From Mesorhizobium sp. YM1C-6-2 (GTDB taxonomy: Bacteria; Pseudomonadota; Alphaproteobacteria; Rhizobiales; Rhizobiaceae), in NCBI RefSeq assembly GCF_003666685.1, contig NZ_RCIZ01000001.1, positions 434,001 through 498,000 on the forward strand: 64,000 bases of DNA. Direction: 5' to 3'. The notes below the pieces were generated by a model. That model had not been told where the DNA came from. It searched no databases and saw only the letters and a list, made by a program, of their open reading frames with translations. The position numbers and the translations under genes were made by a program. This document shows, in pieces, positions 25,315-32,953 of this stretch. The first letter of the stretch is position 1, and every line of letters begins with the position of its first letter.

Positions 25315-27126
25315 ATGTCCACACCCATCAAGAACATCCGCAACTTCTCCATCGTTGCCCATATCGACCACGGCAAGTCGACGCTCGCCGACCGGCTCAT
25401 CCAGCTCACCGGCGGCCTCGACGCGCGCGAGATGGCCGGCAAGGAGCAGGTGCTCGACAACATGGACATCGAGAAGGAGCGCGGCATCACCATCAAGGCG
25501 CAGACCGTGCGCCTGAACTACCGCGCCCTGGACGGCCAGGATTACGTCCTCAACCTCATCGACACCCCCGGCCACGTCGACTTCGCCTACGAGGTGTCGC
25601 GCTCGCTTGCCGCCTGCGAGGGTTCTCTCCTCGTCGTCGACGCATCCCAGGGCGTCGAGGCGCAGACGCTCGCCAACGTCTACCAGGCGATCGACAACAA
25701 CCACGAGATCGTCGTCGTCCTCAACAAGGTCGACCTCCCCGCCGCCGAGCCCGAGCGCATCCGTGAGCAGGTCGAGGAGGTCATCGGCATCGACGCCAGC
25801 CAGGCCGTCATGATCTCGGCCAAGACCGGCATGGGCGTGCCCGACGTGCTCGAGGCCATCGTCAAGCAGCTGCCGCCGCCGCGCGAGGGCGACGCCAAGG
25901 CGCCGCTGAAGGCGATGCTGGTCGACTCGTGGTACGACGCCTATCTCGGCGTCATCGTGCTGGTGCGCGTCATCGACGGCGTGCTGAAAAAGGGCCAGAC
26001 CATCCGCATGATGGGCACCGGCGCGAAGTATCCCGTCGAGCGCACCGGCTACTTCACGCCGAAGATGCTTCCTGCGGAAGAAATCGGCCCCGGCGAGTTC
26101 GGCTTCATCACCGCCTCGATCAAGGAAGTGGCCGACACCCGCGTCGGCGACACCATCACCGAGGACCGCCGCCCGACCGCCTCGATGCTGCCCGGCTTCA
26201 AGCCGGCGCAACCGGTCGTCTTCTGCGGCCTCTTCCCGGTCGACGCGGCCGACTTCGAGGATCTGCGCGCCGCCATGGGCAAGCTGCGCCTCAACGACGC
26301 CAGCTTCTCCTACGAGATGGAGACCTCGGCCGCGCTCGGCTTCGGCTTCCGCTGCGGCTTCCTCGGCCTGCTCCACCTCGAGATCATCCAGGAGCGGCTG
26401 GAGCGCGAGTTCGACCTCGACCTCATCGCCACCGCGCCCTCGGTCGTCTACCGCATGAACCTCATCGACGGCACCCAGAAGGAACTGCACAACCCGGCCG
26501 ACATGCCTGAGGTGATGAAGATCGCCTCGATCGAGGAGCCGTGGATCCGCGCCACCATCCTCACCCCCGACGACTATCTCGGCGCGATCCTGAAACTCTG
26601 TCAGGACCGGCGCGGCATCCAGGCCGACCTCTCCTATGTGGGCAAACGCGCCATGCTGGTCTACGACCTGCCGCTCAACGAGGTCGTCTTCGACTTCTAC
26701 GACCGGCTGAAGTCGATCTCCAAGGGCTACGCCTCCTTCGACTACCACCTGACCGACTACCGCGAGGGCGACCTCGTCAAGATGTCGATCCTGGTCAATG
26801 ACGAGCCGGTCGACGCGCTCTCCATGCTGGTCCACCGCACGGCGGCGGAAAAGCGCGGCCGCGTCATGGTCGAGAAGCTGAAGGAGCTGATCCCGCAGCA
26901 CATGTTCAAGATCCCGATCCAGGCGGCGATCGGCGGCAAGATCATCGCCCGCGAGACCATCTCGGCGCTGCGCAAGGACGTGACGGCGAAATGCTACGGC
27001 GGCGACGTCACCCGCAAGCGCAAGCTTCTGGAGAAGCAGAAGGAAGGTAAGAAGCGCATGCGCCAGTTCGGCAAGGTCGACATCCCGCAGGAAGCGTTCA
27101 TCCAGGCGCTGAAGATGGGCGACTAG
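25315..27126 (+). CDS. lepA: Elongation factor 4 (ribosomal back-translocase LepA)
   Basis: The ATG at 25315 gives 603 residues. LepA is a ribosome-dependent GTPase related to EF-G. The P-loop AHIDHGKST is at 15-23, switch II is DTPGHVDF, and NKVD is the G4 motif. Downstream lie the EF-G-like domains and the LepA-specific C-terminal domain, which ends [22 protein letters not shown] and a short tail. Length is normal. The frame extends upstream to 25180 without a start supported by motifs. It is divergent from the PatG-like protease across 204 bases. Its last about 120 bases are duplicated at 27662-27780. Confidence 0.96.
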   Translation: MSTPIKNIRNFSIVAHIDHGKSTLADRLIQLTGGLDAREMAGKEQVLDNMDIEKERGITIKAQTVRLNYRALDGQDYVLNLIDTPGHVDFAYEVSRSLAACEGSLLVVDASQGVEAQTLANVYQAIDNNHEIVVVLNKVDLPAAEPERIREQVEEVIGIDASQAVMISAKTGMGVPDVLEAIVKQLPPPREGDAKAPLKAMLVDSWYDAYLGVIVLVRVIDGVLKKGQTIRMMGTGAKYPVERTGYFTPKMLPAEEIGPGEFGFITASIKEVADTRVGDTITEDRRPTASMLPGFKPAQPVVFCGLFPVDAADFEDLRAAMGKLRLNDASFSYEMETSAALGFGFRCGFLGLLHLEIIQERLEREFDLDLIATAPSVVYRMNLIDGTQKELHNPADMPEVMKIASIEEPWIRATILTPDDYLGAILKLCQDRRGIQADLSYVGKRAMLVYDLPLNEVVFDFYDRLKSISKGYASFDYHLTDYREGDLVKMSILVNDEPVDALSMLVHRTAAEKRGRVMVEKLKELIPQHMFKIPIQAAIGGKIIARETISALRKDVTAKCYGGDVTRKRKLLEKQKEGKKRMRQFGKVDIPQEAFIQALKMGD

Positions 27127-27181
27127 GATTCCTCCTCCGTTCACGGGGGAGGGGGACCACGCGCAGCGTGGTGGAGGGGGC
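27127..27181. repeat. Two-hairpin palindromic repeat, copy 1 (plus orientation)
   Basis: The element directly abuts the lepA stop. It has two parts: a CCTCC(C)...GGGGGAGG hairpin and a CCACGC-GCAGC-GTGGTGG hairpin, ending in GAGGGGG. The same unit recurs at 27599-27652 (inverted), 27781-27836 and 32891-32942. Such elements are typical dispersed intergenic palindromes of rhizobia. Here copies 1 and 2 form inverted flanks around the DUF559 gene. Confidence 0.85.
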
Positions 27182-27220
27182 GGGTGCCCCGCCCGTTCCC
27201 CCGTGGTGCAGGAACCCAGC

Positions 27221-27586
27221 TTAACCGCCCTCGCGCTCAGCCGCCCCGGCAATCATCACCAGCATTCCGTCAAGCGCCCTCTCATCCAGGATATCGGTCG
27301 CTGCGATCCTGATCACGCGGATGCCCTGTGCGCCGAGCCAGCTATCGCGTCGCTGATCATGGCTCATCTGCTCCGGCAAATCGTGATGCGCCCCATCGAC
27401 CTCGACGGCCAGCCTTGGTTTCGCGCAATAGAAATCCAGCACATACGGCCCGACCGGATGCTGACGCCGGAAGCGTAGCCCGCCCAGCCGTCTGCCGCGA
27501 AGGCACTCCCACAGAACGACTTCCGGCAAACTCAGGTCGCGCCTGAGCGCCTTCGCCCGATCGAAAGTCTTCCGCTCCGCCCGCAT
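27221..27586 (-). CDS. DUF559 family nuclease-like protein
   Basis: The 121-residue protein matches the DUF559 family, which has a fold related to very-short-patch-repair (Vsr) and other PD-(D/E)xK-like endonucleases. The N-terminus has the family layout RAKALRRDLSLPEVVLWECLRGRRLGGLRFRRQHPVGPY. Candidate catalytic acids are D51 (VLDFYC) and E62/D64 (VEVDG), followed by H67-H68. No substrate is known. It sits between inverted copies of a palindromic repeat and between two copies of the lepA 3' end, and is transcribed against lepA. This suggests arrival as a cassette. Confidence 0.85.
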   Translation of the reverse strand: MRAERKTFDRAKALRRDLSLPEVVLWECLRGRRLGGLRFRRQHPVGPYVLDFYCAKPRLAVEVDGAHHDLPEQMSHDQRRDSWLGAQGIRVIRIAATDILDERALDGMLVMIAGAAEREGG

Positions 27587-27598
27587 GGCTCGGCCCTT

Positions 27599-27652
27599 GC
27601 CCCCTCCACCATGCTACGCATGGTCCCCCTCCCCCGTAAACGGGGGAGGATC
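27599..27652. repeat. Two-hairpin palindromic repeat, copy 2 (inverted orientation)
   Basis: Its reverse complement matches the copy after lepA over nearly the whole length, with changes in the loops (ATGCGTAGCAT in place of ACGCGCAGCGT). It starts 12 bases upstream of the DUF559 start codon, so that gene is enclosed by inverted repeats of about 54 bases. Confidence 0.85.
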
Positions 27653-27661
27653 AGGCCGCGC

Positions 27662-27780
27662 CGACGTCACCCGTAAAGCTTCTGGAGAAGCAGAAGGAAG
27701 GCAAGAAGCGCATGCGCCAGTTCGGCAAGGTCGACATCCCCCAGGAAGCCTTCATCCAGGCGCTGAAGATGGGCGACCAG
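27662..27780 (+). pseudogene. Duplicated, degenerate 3' end of lepA
   Basis: These 119 bases match the last 124 bases of lepA (27003-27126) except for about five substitutions and a net 5-base deletion after CGACGTCACCCG. The deletion shifts the frame, and the stop codon position reads CAG instead of TAG. Several differences fall at third codon positions (GGT/GGC, CCG/CCC, GCG/GCC), so the copy diverged as, or came from, a real lepA tail. The copy is followed by the same palindromic repeat as lepA itself, so lepA tail plus repeat exists twice. Confidence 0.92.
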
Positions 27781-27836
27781 GGTTCCTCCCCTGCGAAGCG
27801 GGGGAGGGGGACCACGCGCAGCGTGGTGGAGGGGGC
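27781..27836. repeat. Two-hairpin palindromic repeat, copy 3 (plus orientation)
   Basis: It follows the duplicated lepA tail exactly as copy 1 follows lepA. The core GCGGGGGAGGGGGACCAC and GTGGTGGAGGGGG segments are intact. The next 140 bases up to 27977 hold no gene; they begin with TCCTCATCCTGAG, which resembles the start of another repeat common in rhizobia. Confidence 0.8.
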
Positions 27837-27977
27837 GTTCTCCTCATCCTGAGCCGGTCCAAGGATCGCGCAACGGCCAAGCAAGGGGCAGCCACCCGTG
27901 GCTTGGCCTGTCAACCTTGTGCATTATAGCCATGGCTCGAAAGAGCTCGCCGACTACGGCGTCTATCCGAGTCATCG

Positions 27978-29210
27978 CTACGACTCATCCAGGACACGCC
28001 TGAATATCGCTTCTTCGGGATTTCTTATCGCAGAAAGAATATTCTCGGCGACCTTGTCGATCAATTTCGTACCCCAGAACGGATCGTTAACATCGTAATA
28101 AATTACGCGAATATGTTTTAGGTCGAACGGCACATCTTCGCCATTGGAGGAAATTAAAACAACGGGCTTATCGAGAGCATGCGCTAATCCAAGTTCATAA
28201 AAGACGTTTGGATTTCGGGTGGTTAGCTCTGCCACCAGAACTTTTGCAGAATTTATCCCAGACCATATCTGATCAATTATTTTACCAGTGCCAAATATAT
28301 CTGTGTCTGCCCTAATGGGCCGTAGTCCAGCCTTTTTGATTGCCGGTTCATAGATGTGTTGAAAGTACCCGCCAATCGGATGCGCAAATGGCATGACAAC
28401 GAAGCAGGTATCAGTTGCTTCGATTTTCACATTTTGGCCGGCCGTCCTCCGCGGTTCCTGTCCTCTGTTAGCTGCAGCAGGCTCGGCAGTTATATCCAAG
28501 ATGCGCAGCTTGTCCCCACGCTGCTCTATTAGTTTTGCCGATGTCAAAGAATTAATAAATATATCGCTGAATTCAGAAATTTTGTCTGCAGGAATCCCAA
28601 ATTTATCTGTCAGTGCATTTGAAAAGAACGTACCGTCAGGTAAATTTTCTCCTCGATAGTGCTTGTATACCGACGATATATCAGGCGCATCCATGACCGC
28701 CTGGCGAAGTGCTTCAATCTCATCTCCCGGATTTTGCGGTCTAAGTGCTTGGCGGGCACGGTCGGTGACACGAACGTGCCCAGGCTTCGGCCGCTCCAAG
28801 AAACCGTACTTGATCGCGGAACTGAGTTCCACAGCGAACGGACCACCAAATCCCACAGCAGCAAACGCAGCCGCCTCGCGATCCGAACATTCTCGCCCAG
28901 CATTTTGGTCTATAATAGCACGCGGAACCCTCAAGGCCTTCTCTACAGAATGGCGTGGATATTTAGCTAAATTTCCGCCGTTTGCTTTTTTCTTTGCTGG
29001 CGATTTTTTCGAAGCTGAGGTTTTTGAGGATTTGGCCGATTTTCTAACTGCACGTGTCTTGCCAGTTTTCCGTTTATCACCCAACCCTGATTGGGTTGCT
29101 TGCGTAGGCTCCTGAGCCGTGGGATCCGTCTCTGCCAGCGGCTTCGGGGTTGGAGCAGCGCTAGGCGTATTCTCTCCGTTCGGATTTTTTATTTCAACAT
29201 CGTCGACCAT
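27978..29210 (-). CDS. Protein with Lys-rich linker and C-terminal nucleoside deoxyribosyltransferase/TIR-like domain
   Basis: The ATG at 29210 (GGGGGA 6 bases upstream) gives 410 residues. Residues 1-80 are a disordered Pro/Ala/Lys-rich tail; about 84-160 and 165-240 look like two helical, winged-helix-like modules. From 268 a nucleotide-binding-like domain begins FVVMPFAHPIG and includes the motif NPNVFYELGLAHAL (334-346), in which E339 matches the catalytic Glu of deoxyribosyltransferase/TIR-like NAD-cleaving folds. The gene is clearly more AT-rich than its neighbours, suggesting horizontal transfer. The layout of variable sensor plus putative NAD- or nucleoside-targeting effector is reminiscent of phage-defence proteins. 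That is inference; the domain relationship is moderately sure. Confidence 0.72.
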   Translation of the reverse strand: MVDDVEIKNPNGENTPSAAPTPKPLAETDPTAQEPTQATQSGLGDKRKTGKTRAVRKSAKSSKTSASKKSPAKKKANGGNLAKYPRHSVEKALRVPRAIIDQNAGRECSDREAAAFAAVGFGGPFAVELSSAIKYGFLERPKPGHVRVTDRARQALRPQNPGDEIEALRQAVMDAPDISSVYKHYRGENLPDGTFFSNALTDKFGIPADKISEFSDIFINSLTSAKLIEQRGDKLRILDITAEPAAANRGQEPRRTAGQNVKIEATDTCFVVMPFAHPIGGYFQHIYEPAIKKAGLRPIRADTDIFGTGKIIDQIWSGINSAKVLVAELTTRNPNVFYELGLAHALDKPVVLISSNGEDVPFDLKHIRVIYYDVNDPFWGTKLIDKVAENILSAIRNPEEAIFRRVLDES

Positions 29211-29395
29211 GAGTAATCCCCCAGCCCTAGCAAGCTTAACCGAGCATGCCCCTGCAGAACAATAAGAGAACGGGAAAGCTTTGAAAAGAGCTTTGATGCC
29301 CGTTTGGTTTTTTATTGACAAGCGCCTCTCGTTGAGTGAAGCACACTGGATAGCGCTTTCATCTATCACCCGGCACCTGGGACAGCCTGCTTCCC

Positions 29396-29659
29396 TTAAT
29401 ACGGCTGCGGCGGCCTCAACGCGTCGGCAGTCATATCAATCGTTGCCATCATCACCACCCCGACCGCCATCATCGCCAGCCCGATAAACGCCGGCCGCAG
29501 CGAGTGGCCCGCCGGCTGGCCGGTGCGCTTGGCCAGTCGCTCGGCATGGTCCTTGTTGCGGTAGGCGAGCCCGTAATGCACCGCCCGCCTCAGGCCGCCG
29601 AGCAGGAGCCCGGCCCCGATCCCAAGTTGCGCGACGATGACGAGCATCTGCCAGGCCAT
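29396..29659 (-). CDS. Small two-helix membrane protein
   Basis: The ATG at 29659 gives 87 residues with two hydrophobic segments (about 3-22, MLVIVAQLGIGAGLLLGG, and 57-74, AFIGLAMMAVGVVMMATI) joined by a basic loop (YRNKDHAERLAKRTGQPAG). The frame continues upstream to 29866 through a repeat region that has no coding character. No family is recognised. Composition returns to the GC-rich background after the AT-richer gene next to it. Confidence 0.6.
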   Translation of the reverse strand: MAWQMLVIVAQLGIGAGLLLGGLRRAVHYGLAYRNKDHAERLAKRTGQPAGHSLRPAFIGLAMMAVGVVMMATIDMTADALRPPQPY

Positions 29660-29862
29660 GGCGGCATTCTGGCACGGGACGAGGCGCGGCGGGAGAGGCG
29701 GCCTTATCTCCCCCCTTGCGGGGGTGAGCAGCCGGTTCGCGGAACGCGAATTCGTCATGCCGGTGGCATGACGAAAGGCCGGCGAACGCCGGGACGCTGC
29801 GTCAGCAGCGGGACCCGGCCGGGTAAATTCCTGGGCTTGGCGCAGCCAAGTCCTTGGAATTT

Positions 29863-29907
29863 GCAAGAGAGGGGGTCGTCCGCGTTAGAAGAAATCCCCT
29901 CTCTTGC
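29863..29907. repeat. Perfect 12-bp inverted repeat
   Basis: GCAAGAGAGGGG (29863-29874) is perfectly complementary to CCCCTCTCTTGC (29896-29907) over a 21-base loop, and is flanked by nested shorter palindromes (TTAGAA...TTCTAA). A neighbouring hairpin at 29959-29986 (CTCTCCC-GCAA-GGGGAGAG core) uses related arms. They may belong to a miniature palindromic element. Confidence 0.75.
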
Positions 29908-30590
29908 GATTTCTAACACTTAGCCTCCGCATTCGCTCCGGCTAAGATGTTGAAACCGCTTTCTCTCCCGCAAGGGGAGAGAAAAGGCGCCGCCCCTCAA
30001 AAAAATTTCCCATCTTTTTCCACACCCCCAAAACCTCCCGCATAATCCTGGCATCGCTCTCGCGGGAACCTGGTGCGCACCGGGTATCAGGGAGGGCGGC
30101 GGTGACCTCCCACCGTGGTACGAGCGCCACGGTCCAGAGGGCGCCCGACAGGCCGGCATGCCCGGCGGAGGCGGCCAGACGATCGGTCGGCTCTGCGACG
30201 GAGGCAGACGGAGCACCGTACGTCCCGGACCACTGGAGTATCTCGTGGCCGACAGGACGTGTGCCCGGCCGAAGGCGGCGACAGACACCGGACGGGGGCG
30301 GAGGCCCAAGGCCTTCCGTCGCCTGACGCCAAGGGGTCAGGCTGGGTCGACAAGACCACCCATTACAAATTTAGACTGGTGGTCACGACCCTCCCGTCTT
30401 CCCGACTTTCTTTCAACGGCCAGATGCTTCGGCAGGCGTGGCAACGGCCACGCATGCCGCAAGCCCGACCGGGCGTCGCGACTTGTGTCGCGCCCCCCGC
30501 GGAGGGCCAGCCGCCAGCGGCGGCGATGCGGCCCGTGAGCGAAGGAGACCCAGGCGTGGCGACGACGAAACGCGCCGGTGGAGCGCTTCG

Positions 30591-30717
30591 CCTCTCCCCG
30601 TTCACGGGGAGAGGATGCCGGCAGGCAGGTGAGGGGCAGCACAAACTTGTCAGAACGAAGCGCCGCCCCTCATCCGTCGCCTCCGGCGACACCTTCTCCC
30701 CGTGAACGGGGAGAAGG
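30591..30717. repeat. Pair of related palindromes (CCTCTCCCC / CCTTCTCCCC)
   Basis: The palindromes 30591-30614 (arms CCTCTCCCC, loop GTTCAC) and 30692-30717 (arms CCTTCTCCCC, loop GTGAAC) have the same design, with reverse-complementary loops. The sequences beside them (GAGGGGC and GCCCCTC) show that the two copies lie in opposite orientation. This is a dispersed repeat family distinct from the one around lepA. Confidence 0.75.
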
Positions 30718-30844
30718 AAAGGTGCTCAACGCTGCCCTCCGCCGATCCCGCCCAACGCGCCGTGGGCGACCGGGTCCGTCGTTCCTGGTCCATCCCCCGC
30801 CGCGCTTTATCCTCTATGTCGGGCCGACATTTCCTGCGGACAGC

Positions 30845-32890
30845 ATGACCCAGCCCTCTTCCCCCCATTCCTCCGGCCCCCTCTTCCTCGGCATCGACAC
30901 CGGCGGCACCTACACCGACGCGGTGCTGTGGGCCGAAGGCTCCGCCGCGAACCCGGCCGGAACCGTCGTCGCCAAGGCCAAGGCGCTGACCACCCGCCAC
31001 GACCTCGCGGTCGGCATATCGGGCGCGGTGGACCGGGTGCTGGCGGAAGCCGGCGTCGACCCGGCGGCCATAAAACTCGCCTCGATGTCGACCACGCTCG
31101 CCACCAACGCGCTGGTCGAAGGGCAGGGCGGCCGCGTGGCGCTGGTCATGATCGGCTTCGACGAGGCCGACCTCGCCCGCGACGGGCTGAAGGCCGCGCT
31201 CGGCTCCGATCCCGTCCTGTTCTGCCCCGGCGGCCACGACGTGCACGGCCGCGACGCCGGGCTCGACCTGTCCGCGCTGGCGGCCGCGCTCCCCGAGCTC
31301 GGCGGCACCGTCTCCGGCTTCGCCGTCTGCGCCTATTTCGCCACCCGCAATCCCGCCCACGAAATTGCCGCTCGCGACATGATCCGCGAGAAGACCAAGC
31401 TTCCCGTCACCACCAGCCACGAACTGTCCTCGAAACTCGGCGGCCCGCGCCGGGCGCTGACCACGCTGCTCAATGCGCGCCTCATCTCGATGATCGACCG
31501 GCTGGTCGCCGCCACCGAGGGTTTCCTTGCGCGGCGCGACATCGCCTGTCCGCTGATGGTGGTGCGCGGCGACGGCGCGCTGGTCTCGGCCGCCTTCGCC
31601 CGCCAGCGCCCGATCGAGACCATTCTGTCCGGTCCCGCCGCCTCGCTCGTCGGCGCTCGCCACATGACGGGCCTCGACAATGCCGTCGTATCCGACATCG
31701 GCGGCACCACCACCGACGTCGCCGTGCTCGACCGCGGCCGTCCGCGCCTCGACCCCGAGGGCGCCACCGTCGGCGGCTACCGCACCATGGTCGAGGCCGT
31801 CGCCATGCGCACCTTCGGCCTCGGCGGCGATTCCGAGGTTGCCCTCGAATCCGGCGCGCTCGACCCGAAGATCCTGCTCGGGCCGCGCCGCCTGCTGCCG
31901 CTGTCGCTCGCCGGCATGGCGCATGGCGTAGCCGTCACCGACGCGCTCGAACGCCAGCTCCGCGCCCCCAATCCCGGCCGGCTCGACGGCCGCTTCGCGG
32001 TGCGCACCGGCGTGCCGGAGCGGCTTGCCGCGGGCCTCTCCGCGCCTGAAGCCAGGCTCTACGCGGCCGTCGGCGCGGTCCCGCTGCCGCTCGACGCGCT
32101 GCTCACCTCCACCGCGCAGATCGCCACCGTAAACCGCCTCGTCGCGCGCGGGCTGATCCACGTCGCCGGCTTCACGCCCTCCGACGCCGCCCATGTGCTC
32201 GGCCGCCAGTCCAACTGGGACCCGGCCGCCGCGCGTCTCGGCGCCGAGCTGTTCGCGCGCCGCCGCGACGGTCGCGGCCAGTTCATCGCCGCCTCGCCGG
32301 AAGCCTTTTCGGAGCGCGTGCTTGTAGCGCTCACCCGCCAGTCGGCCGAGGTCATCCTGGAGACCGCCTTCGCCGAGGACGGTTTCGACGGCGCCGCCAC
32401 CGTCGCCCATGCGCTCGTCCAGCGCGCCGTCGACGGCAATCACGGCATCGCGCGCCTGTCGGTGGCGCTCGACCGTCCCGTCATCGGCCTCGGCGCCTCC
32501 GCGCCGCTCCACTATGCCGGACTGCCGGCGCTGGTCGGCAATGATTGCGCCGTGCCCGCCGACGCCGACGTGGCGAATGCGCTCGGCGCCGTCGTCGGCC
32601 AGGTGCGCGTCTCCGCCGAAGCCACGGTCAGCCAGCCCTCGGAAGGCATCTTCCGCTTTTCCGTCGGCGACGACGCCCCGCGCGACTTTCCCGCCGAGGA
32701 TGAGGCGCTGGCAGAGGCCGAGGCGCGCGTCCGCGCCATCGTCTCCGAGCGCGCGCTCGCCGCCGGCACCGACGCCGCCGAGATATCCGTGGCGCGGGAC
32801 GTGAAGGCTTCGACCGTCGAAGGCCGGCGCATGTTCGTCGAGGCGAGGCTCACCGCCACCGCCTCCGGCCGGCCAAGGATCGCCGAATAG
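30845..32890 (+). CDS. Hydantoinase/oxoprolinase family protein (HyuA type)
   Basis: The ATG at 30845 gives 681 residues. The N-terminal actin-like ATPase half opens with FLGIDTGGTYTDAVL, and a second nucleotide-binding motif, VSDIGGTTTDVAVLD, lies near 280-295. This is the arrangement of the HyuA subunits of ATP-dependent N-methylhydantoinases, 5-oxoprolinases and acetone carboxylases. The partner HyuB-type subunit is not adjacent, so this may be a stand-alone member of unknown substrate. The upstream open frame through the repeat region is not coding. The palindromic repeat copy 4 follows the stop directly. Confidence 0.9.
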   Translation: MTQPSSPHSSGPLFLGIDTGGTYTDAVLWAEGSAANPAGTVVAKAKALTTRHDLAVGISGAVDRVLAEAGVDPAAIKLASMSTTLATNALVEGQGGRVALVMIGFDEADLARDGLKAALGSDPVLFCPGGHDVHGRDAGLDLSALAAALPELGGTVSGFAVCAYFATRNPAHEIAARDMIREKTKLPVTTSHELSSKLGGPRRALTTLLNARLISMIDRLVAATEGFLARRDIACPLMVVRGDGALVSAAFARQRPIETILSGPAASLVGARHMTGLDNAVVSDIGGTTTDVAVLDRGRPRLDPEGATVGGYRTMVEAVAMRTFGLGGDSEVALESGALDPKILLGPRRLLPLSLAGMAHGVAVTDALERQLRAPNPGRLDGRFAVRTGVPERLAAGLSAPEARLYAAVGAVPLPLDALLTSTAQIATVNRLVARGLIHVAGFTPSDAAHVLGRQSNWDPAAARLGAELFARRRDGRGQFIAASPEAFSERVLVALTRQSAEVILETAFAEDGFDGAATVAHALVQRAVDGNHGIARLSVALDRPVIGLGASAPLHYAGLPALVGNDCAVPADADVANALGAVVGQVRVSAEATVSQPSEGIFRFSVGDDAPRDFPAEDEALAEAEARVRAIVSERALAAGTDAAEISVARDVKASTVEGRRMFVEARLTATASGRPRIAE

Positions 32891-32942
32891 GATCCTCCCC
32901 TGCGAAGCGGGGGAGGGGGACCACCGAAGGTGGTGGAGGGGG
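32891..32942. repeat. Two-hairpin palindromic repeat, copy 4
   Basis: The core after GATCC matches copy 3 (CCTCCCCTGCGAAGCGGGGG...). The second hairpin is shortened to CCACC-GAAGG-TGGTGG. It lies between the convergent hydantoinase and adenosine kinase genes, where a bidirectional terminator would be expected. Confidence 0.82.
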
Positions 32943-32953
32943 TGGTCGGAGGA

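Larger units (their letters stand above)
29660..30844. other. Gene-free, repeat-rich region of about 1.2 kb
   Basis: No convincing coding frame is present: open frames exist on both strands but are low-complexity and run through palindromes. The left third (29690-30000) is packed with hairpins. The middle (about 30035-30335) is very GC-rich with many short complementary segments, such as GCGCACC and CACCGTGG/CCACGGT. It lacks the signature sequences of RNase P RNA, tmRNA or 6S RNA as I know them. The right part (30590-30720) holds two copies of a CCTCTCCCC-type palindrome. A structured RNA in the middle part is possible. Confidence 0.6.

Noticed and set aside
25138-27252. A 704-residue reverse-strand frame across lepA
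   Set aside because: Antisense shadow of lepA with repetitive Asp/Val/His composition; lepA has all GTPase motifs.
27585-27929. Open frame through the duplicated lepA tail as a gene
   Set aside because: It reads the lepA tail in a shifted frame and crosses two palindromic repeats; it is a by-product of the degenerate copy.
29920-30309. A 129-residue minus-strand frame in the gene-free region
   Set aside because: It runs through palindromic repeats and is Pro/Arg/Ser-rich with no recognisable domain or ribosome binding site.
30035-30335. RNase P RNA or tmRNA in the GC-rich gene-free region
   Set aside because: The conserved core sequences of RNase P RNA (the GAGGAAAGTCCGGGCTCC type) and the tmRNA tag/tRNA parts are not present.
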